Assembly: GCF_032854445.1 (NCBI RefSeq)
Contig: NC_088298.1
Location: 22,343,295 to 22,407,294 of the forward strand
Length of the DNA: 64,000 nucleotides
Direction of reading: 5' to 3'
DNA from: Liolophura sinensis
Lineage: Eukaryota > Mollusca > Polyplacophora > Chitonida > Chitonidae
Part shown: in pieces, positions 31,146 through 41,700 of the stretch
How the letters are laid out: each line of letters starts with the position of its first letter
How positions within the stretch are numbered: position 1 is the stretch's first letter
The notes under the pieces: generated by a model
Told to the model about the DNA's origin: nothing
The model's database searches: none
Seen by the model: only the letters and a program-made list of their open reading frames with translations
Translations under genes and position numbers: made by a program

Positions 31146-33656
31146 TTAGTCCAGGGCCTCAATCAGACTCCTCCAGAAAATGACCTGTTCCGCTTGATCA
31201 GCGCTCCACTTCAGGAAGGTGATCTTGTGCCACAGGTTTCTCAGCGCCTTCGGCATTTGACGAACTGGAATGTCCTCCATCAGTACACACAATATAATGT
31301 CGTCCCTGCCGTCGCTCAGAGATTTCATCACCGCATACTCGATTTCTAGTGGACCGTAGGTCGACTCCAGAAAATGTTGGCTAATAATCAAGAGAATTTT
31401 ACGACTTTCCCTCATTTTGTCAACGATATTTTCGTGGATCGGTTTTCCGGGTGTAAAATCTCTGTCATGGATGCAGAGTTTGAAAGACTTTTCAAGTAAC
31501 TCGAGATTGGGGAAAAGCTGTTGGGAGACCCATTCCCTTTCTTCAGACGTGTAGGCCACGAAAGCGTCAAAAACATACTCTTGCTCAGCGAACATGTCCT
31601 TCGGAGGTTGCAGCCTTGTATACAGCCAGTACCTTAAATTTGTGCGGTAGCGATACATAACCACAAGCAATAAAATTAACATGGAAACTGTCGAAATAGC
31701 AACTACAGATATTATTATATACGTTGAGCTCACACAGTTGACCTCAAAATTCCTAATGTCCTTGCTAAATTCAAGAATCGACATCCACGATCCATTAGAC
31801 ACCAAGCATGTGTAACTGTCTACATTATCCAAGTTATCTTTTCTGTTTCCTATCCAGCGGATGAACAAGACGGTGTCACAAGTACACTGTAGAGGATTCT
31901 TTCCCATGATCAGTAAAAAAGGTTTCTCTTTACCACCTCTGACGATCCAGCGATCAATCAGTGCAATTTCATCCGTCTGAAGATAAGTGAAAGCATTTCT
32001 AGATAAGTCCAACCGCTGCAATGCGGGTAAATGTGAAATAGCACTGGGAAGTCGCTGTAGTTTGTTGTTTGCCAAGTTGACATTTAGAAGCCGTTTGTTG
32101 TTTTGAAAAAGTCGAGGGTGTATGTCAAATATCGTGTTGCCTGACAAGTCGATGTACTCTAAGACATCAAGCATTTCGAAGGACGTCAACGACGAACTGG
32201 AAAAGTCTAAGTCAATCGAATTGGATAGCGAGAGATGGGTAACATTTCTAAGATCCTCGAAATAATCCCTGTGTACATTATAACATCTTATGCCTGAAAG
32301 ATCCAAATATGTTAGACTACCAATCCCCTTAAACACTGACTGTACACAGTTGCCTAGATTGTTGTATGCTAAAGCCAAGTGCCTGAGATTTTCCGCGTTA
32401 TGGAAATATATAGGTTCTTTCATATACAACCAATAAGCGATGCCACTCAAGTCGACTTTTTCTAAAGACCGTGGCAAATATATAGAGCCTGGGTTGAAAT
32501 CTACCGCTCCTTGATGGTTTAACCCCGGGTGAGAGTACTCCACATAGTGGCCTCCAACTTTTGGAATCCCAAACCCATAGCTGAAGTCAATTGACTTCAA
32601 GACCTGAGATTGTACGAAAAATGCTTGGAAAACATATGGAAAACACCGTAATGAATGGTATGACATGTTGAAATGCTCCAGACATTGGCTTAATTTAACG
32701 CCTCCACTGAGGCTCACATAGGTGATGAAGTTTTCGGATAAATCTAACGATTTTATGCACATATTCAGAAGGGTTTTCATATCATCTGAGTTTAACACGA
32801 AATAGTTTCCTCTCTCACACGAGCTGTTGTTTAGACGAGCTATTCTGATTTCTTTCATCTCACGATTGTTAAAAGAACGCAGCGATTTGATGGCTTGAAC
32901 GAGTCCTAAATTAATGTTGTTTGAAAGATCCAATGTATCTAACGCAGTCAAGGGGTCAAAGGTACCGCTTTCTATGGTATCAATACCACAGTTGATCAGT
33001 CGTAGTTCCGTGATGTTCACTTCCCACAGGACGCTGAAGGTAGAATTTCTCAGCGCGCGTAAATTACACTCACTGTACAATCGCCACCGACCTGCAGTAG
33101 AAACGGTTTTCAGCTTGGTCAACTCACTAAATCCTATCCCGAAGACAAACTCAGGGGGAAAGTCGATATACAGTTTGGTTAGGTTCTTCAGCATCTGAAA
33201 GGTTGTGTCGATTCCTCTCCACTCTGATACCGGAACGGACATATGTTGCATGCGTATCTCTCTCAGAGCAGCCAGCGGCTCGAACAGTTCTGGCGTCAGT
33301 ACATCTGGACTGAGCGCTATTCCATTTCCCGATAGGTTCAAGATGGCCAAATGGTCGAGTCCAACAAATGCTCTGGTTTCCAGATGAGCTATAACATTGT
33401 ACGACAGATCCAAATATTTCAAAGCTGAGTTTTTGCAAAATGTTTCGTTTTTTATTCTTCTCAATTTGTTGCCACTAAGGTCGATCTCTTCGGCGTTGTC
33501 GAAGTGGATATTTTCTGTTGGAATATGGTGAAGTTGACGGGAGCCACAATCCAGGAAACCACTCACTGAATCGAAGGTACAGGGTAAACTTGCCACTTTC
33601 CAAACAGCTGAAATTCCGACCAGAAAGACCAGCATTGCCAAGCCCGTTGTGCACAT
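31146..33656 (-). CDS. Toll-like receptor, single exon, single cysteine-cluster type
   Basis: Uninterrupted 836-residue frame. Residues 1-24 look like a signal peptide. A short cysteine-bearing LRRNT (PCTF...LDCG) is followed by many leucine-rich repeats (for example LKYLDLSYN, LAILNLSGN, LEYIDLSGN, LQRLDLSRN). One LRRCT (NPLQCTCD) lies next to the membrane, then a hydrophobic helix at about 645-669 and a TIR domain at 694-836. TIR boxes are visible: box 1 FDAFVAYTS, box 2 RDFTPG with its proline, and an FW near the C-terminus as box 3. One membrane-proximal LRRCT makes this the vertebrate-type (single cysteine cluster) layout. By family knowledge it senses ligand at a membrane and signals through TIR adaptors such as MyD88; the ligand cannot be inferred. 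No intron is needed. It sits between direct repeats (26843-29058 and 34178-36696). Confidence 0.95.
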   Translation of the reverse strand: MCTTGLAMLVFLVGISAVWKVASLPCTFDSVSGFLDCGSRQLHHIPTENIHFDNAEEIDLSGNKLRRIKNETFCKNSALKYLDLSYNVIAHLETRAFVGLDHLAILNLSGNGIALSPDVLTPELFEPLAALREIRMQHMSVPVSEWRGIDTTFQMLKNLTKLYIDFPPEFVFGIGFSELTKLKTVSTAGRWRLYSECNLRALRNSTFSVLWEVNITELRLINCGIDTIESGTFDPLTALDTLDLSNNINLGLVQAIKSLRSFNNREMKEIRIARLNNSSCERGNYFVLNSDDMKTLLNMCIKSLDLSENFITYVSLSGGVKLSQCLEHFNMSYHSLRCFPYVFQAFFVQSQVLKSIDFSYGFGIPKVGGHYVEYSHPGLNHQGAVDFNPGSIYLPRSLEKVDLSGIAYWLYMKEPIYFHNAENLRHLALAYNNLGNCVQSVFKGIGSLTYLDLSGIRCYNVHRDYFEDLRNVTHLSLSNSIDLDFSSSSLTSFEMLDVLEYIDLSGNTIFDIHPRLFQNNKRLLNVNLANNKLQRLPSAISHLPALQRLDLSRNAFTYLQTDEIALIDRWIVRGGKEKPFLLIMGKNPLQCTCDTVLFIRWIGNRKDNLDNVDSYTCLVSNGSWMSILEFSKDIRNFEVNCVSSTYIIISVVAISTVSMLILLLVVMYRYRTNLRYWLYTRLQPPKDMFAEQEYVFDAFVAYTSEEREWVSQQLFPNLELLEKSFKLCIHDRDFTPGKPIHENIVDKMRESRKILLIISQHFLESTYGPLEIEYAVMKSLSDGRDDIILCVLMEDIPVRQMPKALRNLWHKITFLKWSADQAEQVIFWRSLIEALD

Positions 33657-34177
33657 TTTTTCGTATGTCTCGGAGAAATTTCTGTAAATAAAATGTCCAC
33701 AAATTGGAATATTTTGACCCCATTATCGCAGTCAAAAGACCTCAGAACCAGTTGACAAAGTTTACAAGTTGTGTTCAATGAAACGTGAACAAAAGCTTTG
33801 TCCAGTGTTTCAAAAATTTGCATAGATTTAGAGAACGTGATTTTCAACTCTGGGATTCCTCATTCACATGTTGATTATTCTTTTGTTGTTGTTGTAGCCC
33901 TTGTGAAGAATATTGGGCAATATGTTTTTGGTAAACAGTAATTTGTCGTGAACAGTAGTTTGTAGTACACAATGGTTGTGGGGCATAACAGTTTATCGAG
34001 CACCGTAGTTTGTGGTGTGTAGGAGTTCAGTTAAGAGAGTCGTCTGCAGTCCGCGGCACCAGGGAAAAGATGAACTGGCGAAACACGCAACTTACAGGGA
34101 ATGCATGTATCCATCTCTAGGCTGCTATGGTGTTAGAAGTGTTTGACAGCCTTCAGTTTGGTTTGTCTTTAAGTAAA
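33657..34177. other. TLR upstream region
   Basis: About 520 bases between the TLR start and direct repeat B. It should contain the promoter if transcription starts close by. A kB-like site is at 33852. A GTAGTTTGT motif recurs three or four times between 33940 and 34015. Confidence 0.4.
33852..33861. promoter_or_regulatory. NF-kB-like site upstream of the TLR
   Basis: GGGATTCCTC, about 195 bases upstream of the TLR start codon, matches GGGRNWYYCC at nine of ten positions. Such a site is common by chance, so this is only suggestive of Rel control. Confidence 0.15.
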
Positions 34178-35671
34178 AAAGAGACGCACCTAATACGATC
34201 TTTTATTAAAGCAGATAGCGATCTTAATTTTTTGCAATACCAGCCGAGTCTTGGTGAAAATTGCACGTCGTTCAAGTGGATGTTCACGCTGCTTTCCTAC
34301 ATACATGTAACCTTGTGGGCAATGCTATTCACGAAAATCTGTCACGCTGAGGATTCTGTCACACTGAGGGCTATGTGTGTCATTAAATCAAATGAATGAT
34401 TATGGCTTAACGCCATATTGGCAATCTTTCAGCCACATGGTGGCGAGACCATGAATCAAATGCCGTCAAGGTATTGTAAGGTACGCTGTACGGACTACAT
34501 CTTTGATGGCAAGGTACCGGCATACTCTGATGCCCCGTCGGCTTGTTTCCTTCATAATCACATATAGGCGAAGTTTTTGAGAACATTGCTTAAGTAATAT
34601 ATCTCTCGTAGGTAATATCAGAGATTCAAAACAAAACCTGTGTTTGGAGTAAGAAAAACTTCTTGTGCAACTCTTTCAAATGTCTATCTGATGAATCTTA
34701 CTTTTTTAGCTGTCTTTCGCAAAATATCTAAAAAATAATAATTTCAAGATTTTTCAAAGTATTTGAATGTAGTTAAATCAAGGAAGACGATTCATTAATA
34801 TTTTAGGTAAAAGGACAGTCATCATCGGTATGAATTTTACAAAGATGTATGGTAATGTTACGTTGATAAGAAACTTGCTTTAGATTTGCAGTCCTAATAA
34901 AGTTTTGTAGTTTGATTTGTATTACTCCAATGGCTTTACACGATTTTTCACATGTAAGGATAACACGTCAGTATTCCTCAATCTCCAAACACATAGGAAG
35001 AAATGGTCCATACAAACAAAAATCTAAACTTTACTCAGCGACATTGAGACCTATTTTACTTACGGCTCTGTTCAAGCTGAGATTCCCCGATTGTCATTTC
35101 TAAACCTCCGTGCTGCTCGTACGCAAATGCAGCTGTTTTATATTACTTTATTTTCTAGAGCCTGCTCTTCTTTTTACTTAATTCTGGCAAACTTTGGCAT
35201 ATCAAATGTTTGATGGAGATAATACGGATACTGTTTCCTGTTTGGCATCCAAAACACGCATCATTTGATAGGAGACGAAATTTTATCTGTGAACAGGGAA
35301 GAGCAACCGTTAAAAGGTATCCGAAACAATGCCGCGCCGGTAATTTGATAGACACATCAGACATTGGGTGAAAGCTATACAATTTGGCTACACCAAGGTT
35401 CGAACCTATGAAAAGTTAGTCAAAAAAACGACACAAGAATCTAAAGTTGCTATACCGCATTTGTTACCTGTGGCCAAATGTTAGGTATCACACTGTATAA
35501 CTTTGACTTAATTCAAATCATTCCACGGAGCCAAGTGCTTGGTCATTCGTCTGTATGGTATAGAGAAACCATGTGCTGAAGAAAGTTTAAAATGTTTTGA
35601 GAAGTCTGAGCTTGGGGTTTTTAAAACGTCGTACTTAACAATTTTTCAGTCGTAAGCATTATGACTAGCAG

Positions 35672-35852
35672 CGGGGCCTCCGTGAATCAGTAGGTTAAAG
35701 CGCTAGAACCCAAAAGCCTCTGTCAAACGTATGTGGGAAGGTCTGACAGCAACCTGTGGATGGTCGTGGGTTTCCGCCGGGATCTGCCTCGTTTCCTTCC
35801 ATTATAATGCTAAAAGTGAAATATTCTTGATTACAACGTAAAACACCAGTAC
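35672..35852 (+). mobile_element. Type-1 SINE inside direct repeat B
   Basis: GGGGCCTCCGTGAATCAGTA, GTATGTGGGAAGGTCTGAC and AAAGTGAAATATTCTTGATT mark it. A remnant with AAGTGAAATATTCTTGAGTA lies at the matching place in copy A (28433-28497), so it predates the duplication. Confidence 0.75.
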
Positions 35853-36265
35853 TGCTGCCACTGAAGAATATCATGCCGAAGACGCCAGACATGACACCCC
35901 ACCTAGTCACATTATACTGATAACGGGTCAACCATTCTTGTTTTCTTGCTCTAACCTCTCAGTGCTGAGCGCCAAGTGAGGCAGCAACAAGTACCATTTT
36001 TAAAACCTTTGGTATCACCCACACCCGGGTTTGATCTCGTTCCGGACGATCTACCGAATAGGCTATCAAAGCGGGTAATGCTATCGGTTTGATTTATTTC
36101 AGGGTGTAATTTTACTCCGTGGAGTCTTAAATATTACGGCTTGCTTTCAAACAGTATTTACTTTTAAGCTATAAAAACGTTCAGTAAAATCAGTCGTTAC
36201 CTTTACTCATGCGGTTTTATGTCTTAATAACAAGACATTTAACGGAAAAGATCTCGGAAAATCGA

Positions 36266-36594
36266 GTGAGTGTTTGGGGTTTAACGTCGTACTCAACAAT
36301 TTTTCAGTCATATGACGACGAAGGAATCCTTAGGGTGCATGTACGTGTAATGTGCCTCCTTGTTGCAGAACAGATTTCCACCGCTCTTTTATTTAGTGCT
36401 GCTTCACTGAGACCACTTACCGAAGGCAAGTAAACCGCCCCGCCTGAGCCATTATACTGATACGGGTCAACCAGTCGTTGCACTATCCCCTTCATGCTGA
36501 ACACCAAGTCTTAGGTGTGACTCGATCAAGGATTGATCCTGGATCTACCGGTCCCGAAGCGGATGGTCTACCAACTGTGCTATCCGGGCCGGTG
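36266..36594 (-). mobile_element. Type-2 SINE inside direct repeat B, with 10-bp target duplication
   Basis: A full inverted copy. GGAAAATCGA at 36256-36265 is repeated at 36595-36604. The matching spot in copy A near 28955 is an empty site, so it inserted after the duplication. Confidence 0.88.
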
Positions 36595-36867
36595 GGAAAA
36601 TCGAAGTAGGCATCACTAATTTAACCACTTAAAACCATGTACAAATATACTTTTATTTATTTTCTAGATTTTGTGAAAAGAGTTAAAGGTTTTCAGATTT
36701 TGAGTTCTAAGGTGGGTCTTATGAACCATACTATCAGAGTTTAAGAACTCTAACGTCACATGAAGTTTTTATAATTCTAATCACGACACTGAATGTTGGA
36801 ATGTCTACCCATCAGTAAAACATTACTGAAATACTGTTCCCATAAATTGCTTTCTTCTGGTGAAAAT

Positions 36868-36892
36868 CGGGGCGGGGTGGGGGGGGGGGGGG
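36868..36892. repeat. G-rich tract with a run of 14 G
   Basis: GGGGCGGGGT followed by 14 G bases; G-quadruplex candidate just beyond direct repeat B. Confidence 0.85.
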
Positions 36893-37504
36893 CGTTATGT
36901 GACGCCACAATTTGTAAACACCGTGAGTATGGCATATAAAGCCACCATAGTATTCAAATATTTGAATGCCATTCAGCACTCTTAAAAAAAATGTATAAAA
37001 ATAAATGAAAGTATTTTTCCACATAGTAAGATGAAGCTTACTTCATATTTTCCTTTCTTTTACTTTAATAAATTGCATGTGTCTAGTTTCATTTCCATTG
37101 AGCGTTTCTTAGCTTGGGGTTTGTGGTCACTTCGGACATTTTACCGAGCATGTCACAGTGGTGCCAGCTTGATCATATAAGGAGGGGGGACGTGATTAAA
37201 TGCATTTTAACCCCCTCCCCCTCCCCCTTCCCCACCCACCATTAAATTTTCAAGAAACTTCCCCTATGTAAAATTGAGAGAATGTATTTCCCGTTTAAAC
37301 CACGCCTCTGTCGTTGAAAGAGGAAATTATAACTGTTTACAGGGAAGAACAACACTTTCTGTTTGTCGTGAGTTATCGGTTCGGAATTTTGAAATCCAGG
37401 AAATTTGTGGTATGTATTTCTGACGGGAAGTTAAACAAAAACTCCTCAGTGTCAGAAAGTACTAATGATATTTATTTATTTCTTTTAAATTTGTTTATTT
37501 TTTT

Positions 37505-37700
37505 CATTGGAGGTTTTACGGCGTACTCAGGAATATATTTTATTTATATGTCGTAGGCAAGCATTATAGTGTGAGAAAACCGGACAGAGCTCAGGGAAAA
37601 CCCACGACCATCCACAAGTTGCTGACAGGTCTTCTCACGTACAACCGGACACGAAACCTTGAACTCACAGCTGGCGATCGCATTTGTGAGCCTCGTGGAT
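37505..37700 (-). mobile_element. Type-1 SINE, inverted
   Basis: GTTTTACGGCGTACTCAGGA, CGACCATCCACAAGTTGCTG and CCTTGAACTCACAGCTGGCG in inverted order. Confidence 0.8.
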
Positions 37701-38798
37701 GCCCCCCTCTATCCCCCCATCGCCCCCTCCCCCCGAACACACAACCCACAACTTTTCTTTGGTACAGGCAAATGCTGACTTAAATTGTCTCCCAACTCTT
37801 ACTTTTTGTTCATTTACTTAACCCTTCTTTCAGATTAGTTTTCACGGTTTTGGTTGTCTTTAAGCTAATTGCATGTAGTATCTTGTTCCGCATTCCTAGC
37901 CCTATGGCAGTTATAATCGTTATTTTGATTGGTCCGTGTATCTTTCATTCCTCAAATCGGCCAATCACTACTTGGCGCCGATATTTGGCGATCCCATATC
38001 TGGGGATGTCTTTCACATGCATGTTCATTACAATCATGAAGCACCCAGACGAGGACGTGTTTGTGTTACTGAATCGTCATCCGAATCTTCACAAGAAAAC
38101 TGGCTGATGACTAAATTCCAGTTAACCGTTACAACTCTGTAGACTCCGTTAAGTTAAACTGTCAGTTCTTTTTTAAAAGTGCACGGCGTGTAATCAGAGC
38201 ACCTGAAAAAATGAAAACTACTGCTCTCGTTTAATAAATTTCATATCGACGGTCGCTCATTACATATCCTCTATATGTTTTTTTTTAGTTTTTCTGACCA
38301 TGTTAATTTCAACCATTTATAATACTGGGTTTACGGTGACCTATTGGGACCATAATACACCTCAAGAGAGAAACCACGGAAGGCCTAATTAATCTCTGGA
38401 AATGTCAGTTTGAGATAATCAGGATCGGCGTTACGGATCGGCGTTACGTGTTCATCCATGCCACGCGTAGTTAAACAGGGGGGATAAGTGAGGTAATCAG
38501 GGGCGTTAAGCGAGGGTAATGGCGGGAAAAAACAGCAGAGGAGATCTGTAGGAAACAAGGTTTATAAATTTAAACTAAAATTTACCTCCTTTGAGTCTAC
38601 ATGAAGTCAGTCTTGAAGTGGGCCGAGGTCCAAAATTTACCGATGTTCTGTTGTCATGGAGAACAGCGTGGGGAAAATTTGTGCAGAACATGATCGTGAA
38701 GCTCGAACCAAGCTCAAGGACAAAAATGAAACGCAACAACAACAACGGCCAAGGACCCCAAAGTGTATAATGGTGAAGAAATTGAGCTGGCTTATGCC
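37700..38798. promoter_or_regulatory. Region upstream of PRMT2, possible promoter
   Basis: Contains CCAAT-type motifs (TTTGATTGGTCC near 37923, GGCCAATCAC near 37967) and a duplicated GGATCGGCGTTAC near 38421-38447. The stretch before ATG 38799 reads in frame as KDPKVYNGEEIELAYA, which looks like SH3 edge coding, but a TGA near 38728 closes it and no ATG precedes. Confidence 0.3.
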
Positions 38799-41700
38799 AT
38801 GGCTGGATTTAAGCCTTTTGGTGTCAACCAGGTACAATTACTGTGTATAATGTGTAAAACAAGACTAAACTTAGTGCAATTAAATTAAACGTTGAGGTCT
38901 ATTCTCAACTATTTCTGATATTTACCTGCCTCAACGTTTATTGGCTGAATTCAAAAGCCCGGTAGGTTAGTTCCATAAGGCACTTTGCGGAACGAAGTTG
39001 GCCATTAAATCGAGTCCAAAACGGCGGCACAAGCAGATTTCTGGTGTTGAATGAGAATTAAGAGATGGGTCATTTCGATCACTTGCAGAGTAGATTTTGT
39101 GAAGGCTAAACTAAGTTAATTTAGATTAGAAAATTATGATAGTTGATTATGTGCTGCATAGATTTTAAAATTCTGACATTCATTATAACAGTCCATCACA
39201 GCCTCTCAAGAAAAATGGCATGGACTAACTCCCATCTCCTTCCCACTTCTGGCAATATAACTAACCTCCTCTGCTCATTTCTATTTAATTTTCTGGTGGA
39301 ATCTTGAATACTGTCCTTGTATTTTACTATCATCAACAATGAAACTAAATAAATTGCTGCTTTGTGGTCACATGGACTGCTAGAAGGTGTAGGGGTTCAC
39401 AGCAGGTTTAAAGTATGACATGTAAATGTAAATTTCGCATTGAGATCTTCTCCATCTGTCTGTTTTTCTGTCTCTTTGCCTGTCGGTCTCTCCATCTCCC
39501 TCTCTCTCTCTCCGTCTCTCTATCTCTCTTTGTGTAAGTCCTCTACACTTTTGATTGGATTTGCATGAAACTTTGTACATGCAGGCATGACAGAGACCAT
39601 ATGAGGATGTAAATTTGTTTGGGTTGTGCTGCATCAATTATTTCCAGAGTAATTGCCCTTTCTACATAAAAATGAGTGAGTGGGTGTTTGGGGTTTATGT
39701 CATACTTAACAGTTTTTCAGTAATGTGCCTCCTTGTTGGGGGATGGATTTCCACCGCTCTTATCTAGTGCTGCTTCACTGAGACGCCTTACCGAAGGCAA
39801 GTAAGGCGCCCCGCCCAGGCCATTATACTGGTACAGGTCAACCAAGCGAGGAAGGTGCAACCTCCCCTTTAAAACTTTTATTTAGTCTTTAGCTGTTTGT
39901 GGTGCGTTACATCAATTGTTTCCAAAGTTATTGTTCTTTAATAGTAGAATGGGGATAGATAGTAAGTCTTTGTCAACACATCTCTCGCTTCCTTCTGATT
40001 ACTCTGGGTTTTTTCATCACTGAATCACTCACTTTCTTTCTTTCTATCTTGACAGCTGTCATTTAAAGAGGGACAAGAAGTACGCATCCTGTTAAAACAG
40101 GACTGTAACTGGTGGTGGGCAGAGCTTGATGGTTGGCAAGGCTATGTCCCTGCAAATCATTTCACTCATCGGACCTCTAAACAGTTTGTGTGGCAAGATG
40201 ACGAGTACTTTGGAAATTACAGCCACTTGGTGAGTAAAGTCCTTCCCACAGTTTTGACCATATTGGCCCTGTTAGACTGTATTGGCAATGTTAGACCATA
40301 TAGCCCAGTTGGACTATTTTGGCTGTGTTAGACCATATTGCCCCAGTGGTATTGGCCAAATGTGCCAACTTGCTAAAGGTCTGTGGTGTGCAAAGGGTAC
40401 TGCAATTGCCTTTGTCCATAATTATGGAAATGAAACATTTTTAAAGGTGGCAACAAAGATTATGTATCAAAGGGAATGAAGATACATACATGTAGCCCCA
40501 GAAAAAATTTTAAGAGGTTTTTTTTTTGTTTTTTTCCCCCCCCAATATTTTATGCATAATTCGCGACAGTGGTCGAACATATTCAGAAATGATGTCATCG
40601 ATGAACATACTGGGTACACAAGACCAGCATACTGCCCCCATTTGTGTGACAGCCGTCAACGCTGAGACATACTTAATGTCTGTACTGATCTCTGAGGCCT
40701 TGTAAACTGTAATTTAAAGCCATTTTATCTCCCCAAGAAGAAATTGGAGAAGATTTTTTGTACCTTTATGTTTTAGGCCAGTTTGGAAACTCTTTAAGAA
40801 ATAAATTTCAAGTGTTTCAAGAGATAAGACTTTAAACTCCGAAGTAAATAAATTAATACCCTTAAATGGCAAAGTTACCCACAAGCCTTTCACCAAGGTG
40901 GTCGCTGTGAGTTCAAGTACACCTCATGCTGGCTTCCTCTCCGGCCATACACGGGAAGGTCTCTCAGCAACCTGCGGATGGTCATGGATTTCCCCTGGGC
41001 TCTGCTTCATTTCCACCCTGCGTAATACTGGCTGCTGTCGTATGAGTGAAATATTCTTGAGTACGGCGTAAAACACTAATCAAATAAATAAATAAATGGC
41101 AAGGATTAATGACCTTGATAAGGTTACAAGTATGGATAAACCCCATGTACATATACACTAAGCAGTCTTTTTCAATTTTTGTACATAAATAATTGTTTTA
41201 TTTACTTATTTAAAGGTGAAATGTCAGGATTCCTTCGTTGATAAAAGTGATGTCTCATCTCACTGCCTGGAGTTAGATGTAACTTGTTGTTGCACACCCC
41301 GATGCCATGACGTCAAAAAGAAACATTTTGTTTTATGATCATCCAATCCAAGTTAAGCAGAATGACGTAACAATACAAGTTCAGTCAACTGTAACATTTC
41401 TTACGTCACGTAATAAGACAGGACATCATGCTGTATACAGAAGCCTGTGAAGGTCTACAGCTAAAAGCATTGCTTGAACTTGTTCAATTACACAAAATCA
41501 CGACATTGTCAAAATATAAACTATGAGTAGAATATTGTACAGTGAAGGTTGAATATTATAAATATTTTTCTCATGGAAAATGGAATAATTACCCATTTAG
41601 GGTTAGGGTTAGGGTTAGTTAGTTCTAGGGTTCAACCTTCAATGTGCTCTGTGTATCTGATTTTCATTTATTTTCAGAAACTTCACCAGGAAATGCTGAG

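Larger units (their letters stand above)
34178..36696. repeat. Direct repeat copy B, right of the TLR
   Basis: Same orientation as copy A, about 7.3 kb away. It contains a SINE insertion (36266-36594) absent from copy A, and a SINE at 35672-35852 whose remains are also seen in copy A (28433-28497). Its borders show no TG...CA ends, so it does not look like an LTR. Confidence 0.9.

Noticed and set aside
32914-33438. Frames overlapping the TLR on other frames and strand
   Set aside because: Shadows of the long TLR coding frame.
26843-36696. LTR retrotransposon carrying the TLR
   Set aside because: The direct repeats lack TG...CA ends and no gag/pol or primer-binding site was seen between them; a segmental duplication or shared repeat fits better.
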